Shown: positions 17,634 to 26,637, counted from the stretch's first letter. The stretch is DNA of 64,000 nt from JACPPO01 sp965262505 (GCA_965262505.1 CBDHFM010000030.1:3410001-3474000), one strand, 5' to 3'. Numbers and translations are program-made. The notes: generated by a model from the sequence alone, not told the origin.

Positions 17634-20469
17634 TCGCCAAGTTGAGCGCCAGCAGTTCGGCGAGCGCGTCGTCGTCGGAGATGTCGGTCGGCCAGCCGTA
17701 GGCGGTAGCAACGGCAGCGTCGAGGACCGCGTGCGCGTCGGCGAGCCATGTCGGGCGAACGTTGTAAAGGCTCGTCAGTGTGCGTGTCTTGAGCGCGGTT
17801 GCGGCGGCCTCGTCGCGAGGCACCGGACGTGTCGGATAGCCTGGAACCGGCTCGTCCAGCCACTCGACCCATTCGGGCGGGTTGAGCCACCGATCGCGCA
17901 GCTCGACCAGCCGCTGAGCTGCGTCCGCGATGGCGGCGGCGCGTGGGTCGGCTGCATAATCGGCCGCCGAAATGTCCGGTGTTAGCCCGTCCGGGAATGG
18001 AAACGTCTCGAAGGTGGTGGTCGGGGTGTAGCGCGGGTCGTTGCCTTTGCCGAGCCACGTACAGAGCCGGAGCGACCACACCTCGTGAAACCGGCTGTGC
18101 AGGATACCGAAGGTCGTGTCGTCGTCGCGTGCGATGACGATCACTTGCTGATCTGGACAAATGCGGGAATCGAACCATGTGAACAAGCGGTGTTTAGCAA
18201 CCATAGAAGTAGCGATGTATCGAGAACAGCCTTCGAGCGCACGCCACATGCCCGGTCTCGCCTCGCCGTGCCGCCACCAATACCATCGATAAGCTTCGCG
18301 CCGATTCTGTTGCCGCATCGGATGGACATGTTCCTTCACGTGCCTGAACGGCTCCTCGTAAAGCGCGGCTTCCGTTTCCGACATGCGCCAGCCGAAATCT
18401 ACAATCCACTTACCCAACGGGCGCCGGGTAACGTCCATGCCGTTGATCCATGGTTTCAGGACATCGGCGTTGGGCCGCCCGTTCGGATTTGCGGGAAGGT
18501 GAAGCCATTTCCGCGCCAGATCGCCGGAAACATCGAAGGGTCCGTTCTTCGTGTTCCCCCGGAATGAGACATTTCGATTGCGTGTTAACTGGACGACCTG
18601 AACGAAACTGTCGGTTCCCGCCGTTAGATCGGCGTGGATCTCGTCGACGGACTGGCCGTCGAGTCGCGTTTCCTGTACGAATTCGTCGTCGCTACGCGAG
18701 AAGCAGACCAAAGACACTCTGACGGCCGCGCCGTCGATCACCCACGGCTCATCGCTCCACGCATCGAAGATCCGCCGGGTGTCGGTCGCAGCTTGTAGCG
18801 TCCGCCGATTCGCGCCGCCCCGAATGGAGTTCGTCGCGACCAGTCCCGCCCGTGTCGCCTTACCGGACGCGATCTGCTTGCCCGCTTTCTCGAACCAGTA
18901 GCAGACCAGATCGGCTGTCGCCGGCACGCGACCAGCGTAGGTCCCGAAGATCCTCGACACGTAGTCCTCGCCGAGGTTGGCGATCAGGCGGTTGCCCCCA
19001 AGGAACGGCGGATTGCCAATGATCACGTCCGCCTTCGGCCAGTCCGGTTCGGCACTGTCCGGCGTCAGGATCGCGTCGCGGCATTCGATGGTGTCGAGCG
19101 GCTTGAGGATCGGATCGCGTGATTCGTAGAACCCGTTACGCCGCATCCACTGGATTTCGCCGATCCAGACCGAGACGCGGGCCAACTCGGCGGCGTAGGG
19201 GTTGATCTCGATCCCCTTCACGTTGGCCGGGCCGATTTCTGGAAACGCCCGCTGGAAGCCCAACGCTTCCGCCTCGAGCTGCACCCGATGCTCAAGATCC
19301 TTGAGCGCCTGCAGAGCGAGATAGAGGAAGTTTCCAGAGCCGCAGGCCGGGTCGAGCACCGTGAACGCGCGTAACCGGTTAAGGAACGCCCGGTACCGCC
19401 GCTCGGCCGCGTTCAGCCGTTTCGTGCGGCCGGCGGGCTTGGCGGCTTCCACTCGGTCCAGGGCGGCGGCGAGATCGGCCTTCGCCGTGTCCCACTCGGC
19501 CAGCCACGGGCGGATCACCACCGGCTCAACGAGCAGCATGATCTTGTCGCGGTCGGTATAGTGCGCGCCGAGTTGCACGCGTTTGCCTGGGTCGAGCCCG
19601 CGCTCGAACAACGTGCCGAGGATCGACGGATCAATCTCCGACCAGTCGAGATCCGAAGCTGCTAGTACCGTCTCGATGTCAGCGGCCTCCAGCGGGAGCG
19701 CCGCACCATCGTCGAACAGTCCGCCGTTGAACCAGGCGACCGCCTCGAAGCCAACCCGACCGCCGGCGGCCATCACTCGGAAGAGCTCGGCCGCCAACTC
19801 GGTGAACTGCTCCGGGGTGCGCTGCGCCTGTCGCAGCATCCTGGTGAACATGTGATCGGGCAGCAGGCCCACGTCGTCGGCGAACATGCAGAAGACGAGC
19901 CGGTTGACGAAGTGCGCGACCACGGGCGGAGCGTGGCCACGCGCCCGCAACGCTTGTGCGAGCGTCGCGAAAGACGCCGCCGCTCGCTCGGTGAGGGCGC
20001 GCCGGGTCTCGCCAGGTCGCAGCCGCTCGGGATCCGAAAAGGCCCACTTCAGCTGGTCACGGACCGTGCGGTCGGTGAGGTCGTCGAGGTCGAATTCATA
20101 GGTTCTACTGACGCTGTTCGTCCAGTTGGTGCGGATGCGGAACCGCCGCAGGTCGGAGACGATCAGCAGCGGCGGGTTCTCCAGCGCCAGCGCATACTGC
20201 CGGAGCTGGGCGAACGCCGCATCAAGGTTGGCGCGTTGGCCCTTGTACTCCCAGGCAAAGCAGTGGCGCTTCCAGACGTCGGCCCAGCCGTCGCCGCCCG
20301 TGTCCTTGCGGGCGCCGCGTTCAAAGCAATACGTTGCGCCCGTCGGGTCGGCCTCAGCCGGTGTCGGTTCGTCCAGGAGCCGACAGAGGTCGAGGAAGTG
20401 CTCCTGCGCCGCCGACCGCTCTTTCAGCGTGGCATCGCGCCACTTGGCGATAAAGGCGTGCGGCGTCAC
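17623..20469 (-). CDS. Type IIL (MmeI-like) bifunctional restriction-methyltransferase (948 aa)
   Basis: One chain carries a nuclease and an N6-adenine methylase. The N-terminus has a PD-(D/E)xK site D64 (GWADVWK), then E74 and K76 (AWEYKG), the same spacing as in MmeI. A helical spacer follows, then motif I DPACGSGNFLY (about residue 373), motif IV IGNPPFLGG (about 487), and a long target-recognition domain. The length matches the family (about 900-1000). All catalytic residues look intact. It protects against foreign DNA and stabilises its element. A fragment of a related C-terminus lies at about 35.2 kb. Confidence 0.9.
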   Translation of the reverse strand: MTPHAFIAKWRDATLKERSAAQEHFLDLCRLLDEPTPAEADPTGATYCFERGARKDTGGDGWADVWKRHCFAWEYKGQRANLDAAFAQLRQYALALENPPLLIVSDLRRFRIRTNWTNSVSRTYEFDLDDLTDRTVRDQLKWAFSDPERLRPGETRRALTERAAASFATLAQALRARGHAPPVVAHFVNRLVFCMFADDVGLLPDHMFTRMLRQAQRTPEQFTELAAELFRVMAAGGRVGFEAVAWFNGGLFDDGAALPLEAADIETVLAASDLDWSEIDPSILGTLFERGLDPGKRVQLGAHYTDRDKIMLLVEPVVIRPWLAEWDTAKADLAAALDRVEAAKPAGRTKRLNAAERRYRAFLNRLRAFTVLDPACGSGNFLYLALQALKDLEHRVQLEAEALGFQRAFPEIGPANVKGIEINPYAAELARVSVWIGEIQWMRRNGFYESRDPILKPLDTIECRDAILTPDSAEPDWPKADVIIGNPPFLGGNRLIANLGEDYVSRIFGTYAGRVPATADLVCYWFEKAGKQIASGKATRAGLVATNSIRGGANRRTLQAATDTRRIFDAWSDEPWVIDGAAVRVSLVCFSRSDDEFVQETRLDGQSVDEIHADLTAGTDSFVQVVQLTRNRNVSFRGNTKNGPFDVSGDLARKWLHLPANPNGRPNADVLKPWINGMDVTRRPLGKWIVDFGWRMSETEAALYEEPFRHVKEHVHPMRQQNRREAYRWYWWRHGEARPGMWRALEGCSRYIATSMVAKHRLFTWFDSRICPDQQVIVIARDDDTTFGILHSRFHEVWSLRLCTWLGKGNDPRYTPTTTFETFPFPDGLTPDISAADYAADPRAAAIADAAQRLVELRDRWLNPPEWVEWLDEPVPGYPTRPVPRDEAAATALKTRTLTSLYNVRPTWLADAHAVLDAAVATAYGWPTDISDDDALAELLALNLANGR

Positions 20470-20712
20470 GCGGAAGTACTCGCGTGGAGAAGCAGCCGCG
20501 TCTGGCGGCTGCTGTGAGAACTACAGGTCGATGTCATGGCTGCGCATTCTGTTTTGGATACGGCTCTCAATGAGACCCTCCACGCGGTCCGGCCGGTCCC
20601 CGTCCTTCCGCTTCTGCTCAGCCTCGGGGTGGATCAGCGAATAAGTGTTTCCAACTCGCTCGTAACACTGTTGGAGGCGTCGATCATTCTGTTGACGTTC
20701 TTCAACAGCCCT

Positions 20713-20772
20713 TCGTGGCGGCGACGGCGAGAGGACGAGCGCCACCTTGACCGTCTAGTAGTGCAGATCCGG
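20713..20772 (-). pseudogene. RepA C-terminal tail remnant 2
   Basis: The minus strand reads PDLHY, TAG, then TVKVALVLSPSPPR. It is aligned with PDLNYKTVKGALFLSPSPPR of the intact RepA (27194-28033). The Lys codon AAG has become TAG. Confidence 0.65.
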
Positions 20773-20785
20773 CCGCGACCGTGAA

Positions 20786-20908
20786 CTAGTCTGATTTTTT
20801 CGGCGACTTTCTTGGTGGCCGTTCTGGCTGTAACTGCGTCGGTCGAGGCGGCGACCAGGTGTATTTCTTCGCGCTCTTCTTCTTAGCCGATGAAAGTTTT
20901 TTGGCCAT
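20786..20908 (-). CDS. Small basic protein (40 aa)
   Basis: ATG at 20908 (read leftwards) follows AGGGGTAGAAA. The sequence MAKKLSSAKKKSAKKYTWSP continues into a Pro/Lys/Arg-rich tail ending SPKKSD. It is highly positive and may bind nucleic acid. The next gene upstream (20931-21125) has a near-identical leader AGGGGTGGAAAATGGCC, hinting at duplication or a common translation signal. Its function is unknown. Confidence 0.5.
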   Translation of the reverse strand: MAKKLSSAKKKSAKKYTWSPPRPTQLQPERPPRKSPKKSD

Positions 20909-20930
20909 TTTCTACCCCTGCTAGAGCACA

Positions 20931-21125
20931 CTAGTCTCCTTCGCCGCCGTCTGATTCCGTCGGCGGCGACTGGGGCTGCTGTGGCGGCGGCGGCGACGGC
21001 TCGTGAAGCGGTCGCGGCGCCTGCCAAGCGGGCTCACCCCGCGACCAATCAGGTGGACTCAGAGGCTCTGAAGGTCTTGTATCCGGAGTATCGGTATCGG
21101 TATCCCGAGTATCGGTATCGGCCAT
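20931..21125 (-). CDS. Small acidic Pro-rich protein (64 aa)
   Basis: The start follows AGGGGTGGAAA. The N-terminus repeats Asp-Thr (MADTDTRDTDTDTPDTRPSE) and the rest is Pro-rich (PSPPPPQQPQSPP), ending in an acidic ESDGGEGD. It is probably disordered. It lies 9 bp after the stop of the membrane protein upstream, so they are likely co-transcribed. Its function is unknown. Confidence 0.45.
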   Translation of the reverse strand: MADTDTRDTDTDTPDTRPSEPLSPPDWSRGEPAWQAPRPLHEPSPPPPQQPQSPPTESDGGEGD

Positions 21126-21134
21126 TTTCCACCC

Positions 21135-21596
21135 CTACAACGGAACCTGAAACGGTGCGTTCTTGTACGCAAAGATCGCGAGTGCGACAATCCCGCCGAC
21201 GAACAATAAACCAGCGCTCCATCCGCACCATAGAGTGCGGGGCTCCCACTGATTCTCAGGCAGCTTCTCTTTATGCAGCCGCGCTTCCAGCCGCAGGATC
21301 TCTACATCAAAACTCTTCGCGCTCGTGTAGTTCGACAACAGATTCACAAGCAGCGTAACCAGAAGCAGAAACCATGCGAAGACGAGCCACCCGGAAGCCA
21401 GTAGACCAGCCGCTGAACCGAGATTTCGCAAGAACGTGATCGACAGCACGAGTGCCCCTGTCGCCCCTCCAACGATCATCTGATCGGCACGCTGGTACCC
21501 ACGCTGACGCGCTGCCAGAAGCAGCTTGCGCTCTTCGAAGTACTGCTCGTTCGTCAGCTCTGGTGTGTTGCCGGAATTGGCGTCAGTGGTCTTCAT
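21135..21596 (-). CDS. Small membrane protein of unknown function (153 aa)
   Basis: A start at 21596 (MKTTDANSGNTPELTNEQYF) is preferred to the upstream MTRPSK start because family-like sequence begins there. A soluble N-terminal helix (EERKLLLAARQRGYQRADQM) is followed by two adjacent membrane helices (GGATGALVLSITFLRNL; SGWLVFAWFLLLVTLLVNLL), a charged loop, and a third helix (SAGLLFVGGIVALAIFAY). This plan recurs among small mobile-element membrane proteins, but the function is unknown. It heads a likely minus-strand operon toward the restriction-modification gene. Confidence 0.6.
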   Translation of the reverse strand: MKTTDANSGNTPELTNEQYFEERKLLLAARQRGYQRADQMIVGGATGALVLSITFLRNLGSAAGLLASGWLVFAWFLLLVTLLVNLLSNYTSAKSFDVEILRLEARLHKEKLPENQWEPRTLWCGWSAGLLFVGGIVALAIFAYKNAPFQVPL

Positions 21597-21649
21597 CTCG
21601 TGCGGCAGTCTAGCAGCCTTAAGCCTCCGCTTAGACGGTCGAGTCAAGG

Positions 21650-22396
21650 CGCTGCGCGCCTCCTTCGCGCGCTGCGGCCCTTCGGGCGACCCGCCCTCCC
21701 GCTACGGCTCAGAAGGCGATTACCGGCCGTCCTGCACGGGTCAGGACGGCCAGCTTTCAGCCGATGACTTTCGCCGTTGTACGTCTTCGTAATCGGCCCT
21801 GGCGCAGCTCCGCGAACCGGGCCGAACGTGGCTCCGATTCTGGACTGGCGGCGGGTTAATCAGCCCGAGGCGGTGCGGGTGTGTGGTTGAAGGGAAGCCC
21901 CAGGTTTCGGCCCGTTCCGGGGCAATGCGCGGGGCAATGCGGAGGGCAATGAATTGTTTACGCGGTCAGAGGGGGGGTGTAAACAGACACCCTTCCATTT
22001 TTGCTGTCTTTGTTCGGGTTTTTCGTCCTAGACCGGCACGACCAAACCGCGCCAGCGGAGAGGGAGTGGACGGAAGCGACCCTCCCTTTTTGACCGCTGG
22101 CGCGGTCAGTCGGCAGGGGGGGGTGTAAACACCCGTGTAAACACCCCGCCCGCCTTCGTGGGGGTCGCTCCCGTCGTATTTATCCCTGCGGGAAGGCTCC
22201 CCGGCCCGCGCGCGGGCCGGACGACGACGACCAGGACGAGGCGCACAAACCGGCCCGCTGTCGGCCTGTTCTCGCCGGCAATCGTGCGGAACTTTCGCCA
22301 TCGGCACGGGGCGAAAGGAAACCTTTCGGCCTTAACTGCGACCGTGCCGCAGCGGGCCCGGCGGGTCACCCGAAGGGCCGGAGTGCAGCGGAGGAC
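21650..22396. other. intergenic region without a recognisable gene
   Basis: This GC-rich stretch holds the repeats above and a CCGGCCCGCGCGCGGGCCGG palindrome at about 22200-22219. The open frames show no codon bias or domains. Confidence 0.4.
21960..22140. repeat. GTGTAAACA repeats and long hairpin
   Basis: The string GGTGTAAACA occurs at about 21977, 22123 and 22135 (the last as GTGTAAACACC), two of them tandem in GTGTAAACACCCGTGTAAAC. Between them, CCGCGCCAGCGG (about 22050) pairs with CCGCTGGCGCGG (about 22094), forming a 12-bp stem. The spacing recalls iterons or operators, but no Rep gene adjoins. Confidence 0.45.
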
Positions 22397-22448
22397 AGTC
22401 CTTTCCAATCCAGAAATGAGCCTGAAGCGGATCGATGAGCCGGACATG

Positions 22449-23460
22449 TCAGGCAGCCGGGTCAATAGACCGGAATAGCCGTGCGCGTGCCTCGTGCAGG
22501 GCGCGCGCGGCATCATTGTCGCTCAGGGCGAAGGCGACGGCGTCGAGCTGTTGGAAGGTGGTCCCCGGGGTGAGGTAGACGGCGGCCTCGGGGAGCGACT
22601 TGAGCTTCTCATAGGGCGTCATGATGTCGGCGTCGCGGTAGCGCTTGCGGCGGCGGCCCTTGGCGTCGACGGTCTCGGAGGGGAAGAAGCAGGGCCGGTG
22701 GAAGTTGAGATAGGGCGAGAGGACGTTCTGGGTGAAGTCGTTGACGCGTTGGGCGTGGCGGCTGGGGATGTGGCCGTAGCCGAGGTGCTTGCGGACGACC
22801 GAGCCGTTCTTGCTCTCGACGAGGGCGTTGTCGTTGGTGTGTCGGGCTCGGGACTTGGTGAACTCGTCGATGTGGAGGGCTTCGAGCAGCGCGGCGACGG
22901 TGCGGTTGACGTATTCCGAGCCGTTGTCGGAGTGAAAGCCGTGGAGGGTGAAGGGGAAGGCTCGGAGCAGGGCGCTGAGGACCGGCGCCAGGCACGCGGC
23001 ATGGAGGTGCTCGACCGAGCCGATGCACTGGAACTGGGTGACCTCGTCCACCAAGTTCACGTGGTACAGGCCTTTCAGGTCATCCAGATCGGCTTGGTGG
23101 ACGGAATCGACCCGGACATAGCCGGGGCGCCCGAACGGCGTCGGCCGACGGCGCTCGCCAATGGCGACCTGGACTGGGCGCGTCCGGGTGGAGGTGGTTC
23201 CGCGGCGCCGTTGATACGTGGTCGAGTGCCGCAGGTTGTAGAGGTGGCCGTTGGAGATGCCGGCCAGGCGTTCGAACCGGCGGTCGCCAAAGCGATGGTA
23301 GGCGCGCGCACAGAGCTTGCGCGTGGCCGGCCCGGACAAGGTGCCGTGGAGCCGGTCGAGCTCGGCGAGAAGCCCGATGTCGATGCTCGTGTAGCGGCGG
23401 GGGAACGGCCGTCGGGGCGCCCCGCGGCGGTCGGCGATGCTCCCGGTGACCCGATGCTGG
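22449..23460 (-). pseudogene. rve-type transposase, C-terminal two-thirds, copy 2
   Basis: This encodes the catalytic region: first Asp in GYVRVDSVHQADLDDL, second in FHSDNGSEYVN and Glu in ALVESKNGSV, followed by the C-terminal domain ending RSIDPAA. The N-terminal third lies beyond the IS256 copy at 24798-25075. The interruption makes the gene non-functional, although the catalytic residues are intact. Confidence 0.85.
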
Positions 23461-24789
23461 GAGCCTGTCAGTAATTTTGTGTTTGTGAGCCATGCTGACT
23501 CCCGAAAGGGGAAGGAGCGAGTATGGCGAAGGAGAAGCAAGAGACCAGGTTTAGCGCCGAGCTGCTGGATGAACTACTGGAGGGGCAAGACGCCGCGACG
23601 GTGTTGCGCTCCGACGGACTGGTAGGGGATCTGAAGAGGGCGTTGGCCGAACGGATGCTGAACGCCGAGATGGACGTGCATCTCGGTGGGGAGACCGAGC
23701 AGGACGGCGGCAACCATCGAAACGGCTCGAGCCGGAAGACGGTACTCAGCGACGACGGCGAGCTGGTGCTGTCGATTCCCCGAGACCGACACGGCCGCTT
23801 CGATCCCGCCCTGATCCGGAAGTATCAACGAAGATTTCCGGGGTTCGACGACAAGATCGTCGCGTTGTATGCCCGGGGGATGAGCACGCGCGACATCCAG
23901 GCGCATGTCGGCGAGCTCTACGGCATCGCGATTTCGCCGGACCTCGTTTCGGTGGTGACGGATTCGGTCATCGACGAAGTTCGAGCGTGGCAGGCGCGGC
24001 CGCTGGAGTCGACCTACGCGATCGTGTACTTCGATGCGCTGCGGGTCAAGATCCGTGACGAGGGCCTGGTACGCAACAAGGCCGTATACCTGGCCATCGG
24101 CGTGCGGTGTTCCGGGCACAAGGACATCCTCGGCCTGTGGATCGAGCAGACCGAAGGCGCCAAGTTCTGGCTGCGCGTGATGAACGACCTCAAGGCCCGC
24201 GGAGTGCAGGATATTCTGCTCGCCGTCGTTGATGGGCTGCAGGGATTTCCCGACGCGATCACCGCCGTGTTCCCGGACACGATCGTGCAGACCTGCATCG
24301 TGCACCTGATCCGGAATTCGATCCGCCTGGCGGCCTGGAAGGACCGCAAGCCCTTGGTTCAGGCTCTGAAGCCGGTCTACCAGGCCGACGATGCCGCGAC
24401 GGCCGAACAGGCGCTGGGCGCATTCGAAGGCGGCGAGTGGGGACGGCGTTTCCCGACCGTGGTCCAGAGCTGGCAGCGCCACTGGGACCGGATCATTCCG
24501 TTCTTCGCTTTCCCCGCGGCCGTGCGGAAGATCGTGTACACGACGAACGCGATCGAGAGCCTGCACAGCGGCGTGCGCAAGAGCATCCGGAACAAAGGGC
24601 ATTTCCCGAGCGACGAGGCCGCCACGAAACTCATCTGGCTGGCCTTGCGCCATCTCACGGCGAAGTGGAAGAATCCCCCGGTCGCCTGGGCGGCGGCCAG
24701 GGTACAATTCGCGATTCAGTTCGGCGATCGATTCAGGCTGGGGGACTAACTAACGGCAATAGCTCACACACAAAATTTCTGACACCCCC
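23461..24789 (+). mobile_element. IS256-family insertion sequence, copy 2 (1329 bp)
   Basis: Length and ends are the same as the copy at 2675-4003. The target duplication is GATGCTGG (23453-23460 and 24790-24797). It lies only about 9 bp from the site used by copy 1 in the other rve IS, and in the opposite orientation relative to that IS, so the two are independent insertions. Confidence 0.93.
23523..24749 (+). CDS. IS256-family transposase (408 aa), second copy
   Basis: The translation is identical to 2737-3963, with the same GGGGAAGGAGCG ribosome-binding site and intact DDE residues. Two identical copies in one window point to recent transposition. Confidence 0.95.
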   Translation: MAKEKQETRFSAELLDELLEGQDAATVLRSDGLVGDLKRALAERMLNAEMDVHLGGETEQDGGNHRNGSSRKTVLSDDGELVLSIPRDRHGRFDPALIRKYQRRFPGFDDKIVALYARGMSTRDIQAHVGELYGIAISPDLVSVVTDSVIDEVRAWQARPLESTYAIVYFDALRVKIRDEGLVRNKAVYLAIGVRCSGHKDILGLWIEQTEGAKFWLRVMNDLKARGVQDILLAVVDGLQGFPDAITAVFPDTIVQTCIVHLIRNSIRLAAWKDRKPLVQALKPVYQADDAATAEQALGAFEGGEWGRRFPTVVQSWQRHWDRIIPFFAFPAAVRKIVYTTNAIESLHSGVRKSIRNKGHFPSDEAATKLIWLALRHLTAKWKNPPVAWAAARVQFAIQFGDRFRLGD

Positions 24790-24797
24790 GATGCTGG

Positions 24798-25075
24798 GCC
24801 CACAACCGGGTGAGTTGGGCGCGCGACAGCCCGGTCACCTTGGCCAGAAAACATCGGAGCAGACCCTTCTCAGCCTTCCCTTGGTGGACATAGTCGAACC
24901 GGCCCAGGGTCTGCTCGATGAACCCATAGGCCGCAGCTCGAGTCGCCACGACCAGGTCGACCTCCTGGTTGCCCTCAAGGAACTCCCGAACGTGCTGCAA
25001 GGTCCGTAGCCGGTCGGTGTGGAGCGTCACGATCATCCTCCGATGATCCACGACCCAGCTCCCCTTCAGGCTCAT
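24798..25075 (-). pseudogene. rve-type transposase, N-terminal piece, copy 2
   Basis: It reads MSLKGSWVVDHRRMIV to LTRLWAQH, then enters the IS256 end. One residue differs from copy 1 (Trp for Leu before AQH), so the two IS copies have begun to diverge. Copy 2 also differs from copy 1/3 at a few residues in the core (QFQC versus QFQF; TNDN versus TNGS). Confidence 0.8.
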
Positions 25076-25282
25076 GTGTCGTTGGAAACAATCCCCCCTT
25101 CAGGCTCATGTCTCATTGGAAGAGACTGGACGGCGGAGCCGTTGACGCACCCGGCGTGCGGAGGCTAGTCCAATTTTCCACACTTGACCTGGATCACCTG
25201 CTCCGCGAACCACGCGCCGTGTCTGGCTGGCATCCAGTTGGCGGCGTCCGGTCACCACGACAACCGCTGTTAGAATCGGGGC

Positions 25283-25894
25283 ATGATGCGAGTTTTGTTG
25301 GTGTCCGTGTTCGCGCTTGGAGCACTCCTACCGCTGGGCGCTGGTGAGCAGGGACGAGAGCCGCCTTACTCATTCGACTACGCGGCTGGATTCTTCTCGG
25401 GCTCCGTCGAGGAGATGGCAGCGCAGCAGAGAGAGCGAGTCAGTCTGGCAGAGGCGGCAGGGCGGGAAGGCAACATCGACCAGGCGCGGTATCACTATGG
25501 CAGAACTGGTCAGCTATTTGCGTTAACAAGGATCGTGAATGAGCTGACGGGGCCGGTGGACGCCTCTAAGCGAGGTCGCTTGTGGGCGCTGTTCTCCGAC
25601 ATGGAATCTCTGCTAGAGCGGAGGCTCAACTGGATGGCGAGGAATGTCTGGGCGAAGATGTACGACCGCGAGTATGCCGACTTTTGGGTAGCAGACGCGG
25701 CGTACGAGCGACTGGGCGTACGATTGTTGCGTGACCTCGCCCTTGCGGACCAGTCGAGAGTGGCGGAACGCAGAGCGGCAGTAGATGAGTGGTTCGCAGC
25801 AGAAACGAAAAATGGAACGCTGAACCTGCCGCACGAAACCGAGCGGCTGAAGACTTTCGTTCGTCGGGCGAACACCGATGCCAGTAACCGGTAG
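25283..25894 (+). CDS. Secreted protein of unknown function (203 aa)
   Basis: ATG 25283 begins MMRVLLVSVFALGALLPLGA, a signal peptide with likely cleavage after GAG. The mature part is helical and charged (VEEMAAQQRERVSLAEAAGR, DMESLLERRLNWMARNVWAK) with no recognised domain. It stands alone between the rve IS copy and IS/RepA remnants. The codon pattern looks real. Confidence 0.6.
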   Translation: MMRVLLVSVFALGALLPLGAGEQGREPPYSFDYAAGFFSGSVEEMAAQQRERVSLAEAAGREGNIDQARYHYGRTGQLFALTRIVNELTGPVDASKRGRLWALFSDMESLLERRLNWMARNVWAKMYDREYADFWVADAAYERLGVRLLRDLALADQSRVAERRAAVDEWFAAETKNGTLNLPHETERLKTFVRRANTDASNR

Positions 25895-25945
25895 AAGAAA
25901 AACCAGTACGGTCCGGGAATGTCCGCGATCCTCGGCACACGGGCA

Positions 25946-26008
25946 CTATTCCACGAGCCGCAGTTGCGACGACGGGATGCGCGGCGGCGAGGGCTCGATG
26001 ACGAGCGA
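25946..26008 (-). pseudogene. RepA C-terminal tail remnant 3
   Basis: The minus strand ends LVIEPSPPRIPSSQLRLVE and TAG (25946-25948), matching the tail of the intact RepA 1.2 kb to the right in the same orientation. Only about 20 codons remain. Confidence 0.65.
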
Positions 26009-26171
26009 GACGTACGTGCGTGTCGGCGGGGCCTGGCACTATCTTTACCGGGGCGTTGATTCCACCGGTGACACGCTGGATTTCTTGCTCCGGGCCACGC
26101 GCGACAGGAAGGCGGCCATCGCGTTCTTCCGCAAGACGGTCGGAGTCGCGCGTCATGAAGGGCCTCGATGA
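25998..26171 (+). pseudogene. IS6-family transposase fragment
   Basis: The frame reads TYVRVGGAWHYLYRGVDS TGDTLDFLLRATRDRKAA IAFFRKTV. This is the central DDE part of IS6/IS26-type transposases (W/YRAVD...TLDFLL). It lacks the first Asp and the Glu regions, so only a fragment remains. Confidence 0.65.
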
Positions 26172-26231
26172 GTTCTTGACCCGCAACCAGGACCGGGCCG
26201 TGTTCAACCTGCAGCTGAAGGAAACCGCCAC

Positions 26232-26489
26232 ATGAACGAAGCCACGATCCGCCTCCACATTGGAAAACTCGCCGACGGCGGGTTTCTCGCCACGAGCGTC
26301 GACGTGCCCGGGCCCGCGTTCGCCCCCCACGTGGTAAATCTGACGCGCTACGAGCCTTGTTTGGGCCTCAGCCGCACCATGCTCGGCTTGGCGGCGCTGG
26401 CACAGGGACGAGGGTCACGATCGCCGCGTGTCGGGCTGGTCGTTCTTGTTAAGGTGAGGCATGGCTACTTACAACAAGAAGGTCGCTGA
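26232..26489 (+). pseudogene. HicB-like antitoxin N-terminal fragment (probable)
   Basis: MNEATIRLHIGKLADGGFLA TSVDVPG resembles the first strand-helix unit of HicB-type antitoxins. After DVPG the sequence departs and ends without the HTH/RHH part. It overlaps the end of a short preceding frame (26155-26235, MKGLDEFLTRNQDRAVF) by 4 bp (ATGA), which suggests an original two-gene arrangement. Confidence 0.4.
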
Positions 26490-26631
26490 AAAGTTGCTCA
26501 TAGAGCTACAGGACACCCTGAAGCTCTACCCGCAGATCATCGCAGAATCAGCAGATGATGGGCGGCGCATTGACAGCATCTGCGAGCGTCTCGGACAGGC
26601 GATCAACTTGTTCAAAACGGTGCTGCGGTGA
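26461..26631 (+). CDS. Small protein (56 aa), unknown
   Basis: ATG 26461 is preceded by AAGGTGAGGC, a good ribosome-binding site. MATYNKKVAEKLLIELQDTL continues as amphipathic helices to NLFKTVLR and TGA. Its size and character fit a small regulatory or toxin-antitoxin-type protein, but no family is recognised. It converges on the next gene. Confidence 0.5.
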   Translation: MATYNKKVAEKLLIELQDTLKLYPQIIAESADDGRRIDSICERLGQAINLFKTVLR

Positions 26632-26637
26632 CCCGTG

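Larger units (their letters stand above)
22397..25127 (-). mobile_element. rve-transposase IS, copy 2, with IS256 copy inside
   Basis: The termini AGTCCTTTCCAAT (22397) and GGAAGAGACT (ending 25127) are imperfect inverted repeats with a shared ATGAGCCTGAAG box. Both outer flanks carry GGAC (22393-22396 and 25128-25131), a probable 4-bp duplication. After removing the IS256 copy and its 8-bp duplication (1337 bp), 1394 bp remain, equal to copy 1. This copy holds an uninterrupted attB (core at 23098-23101). Confidence 0.88.
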
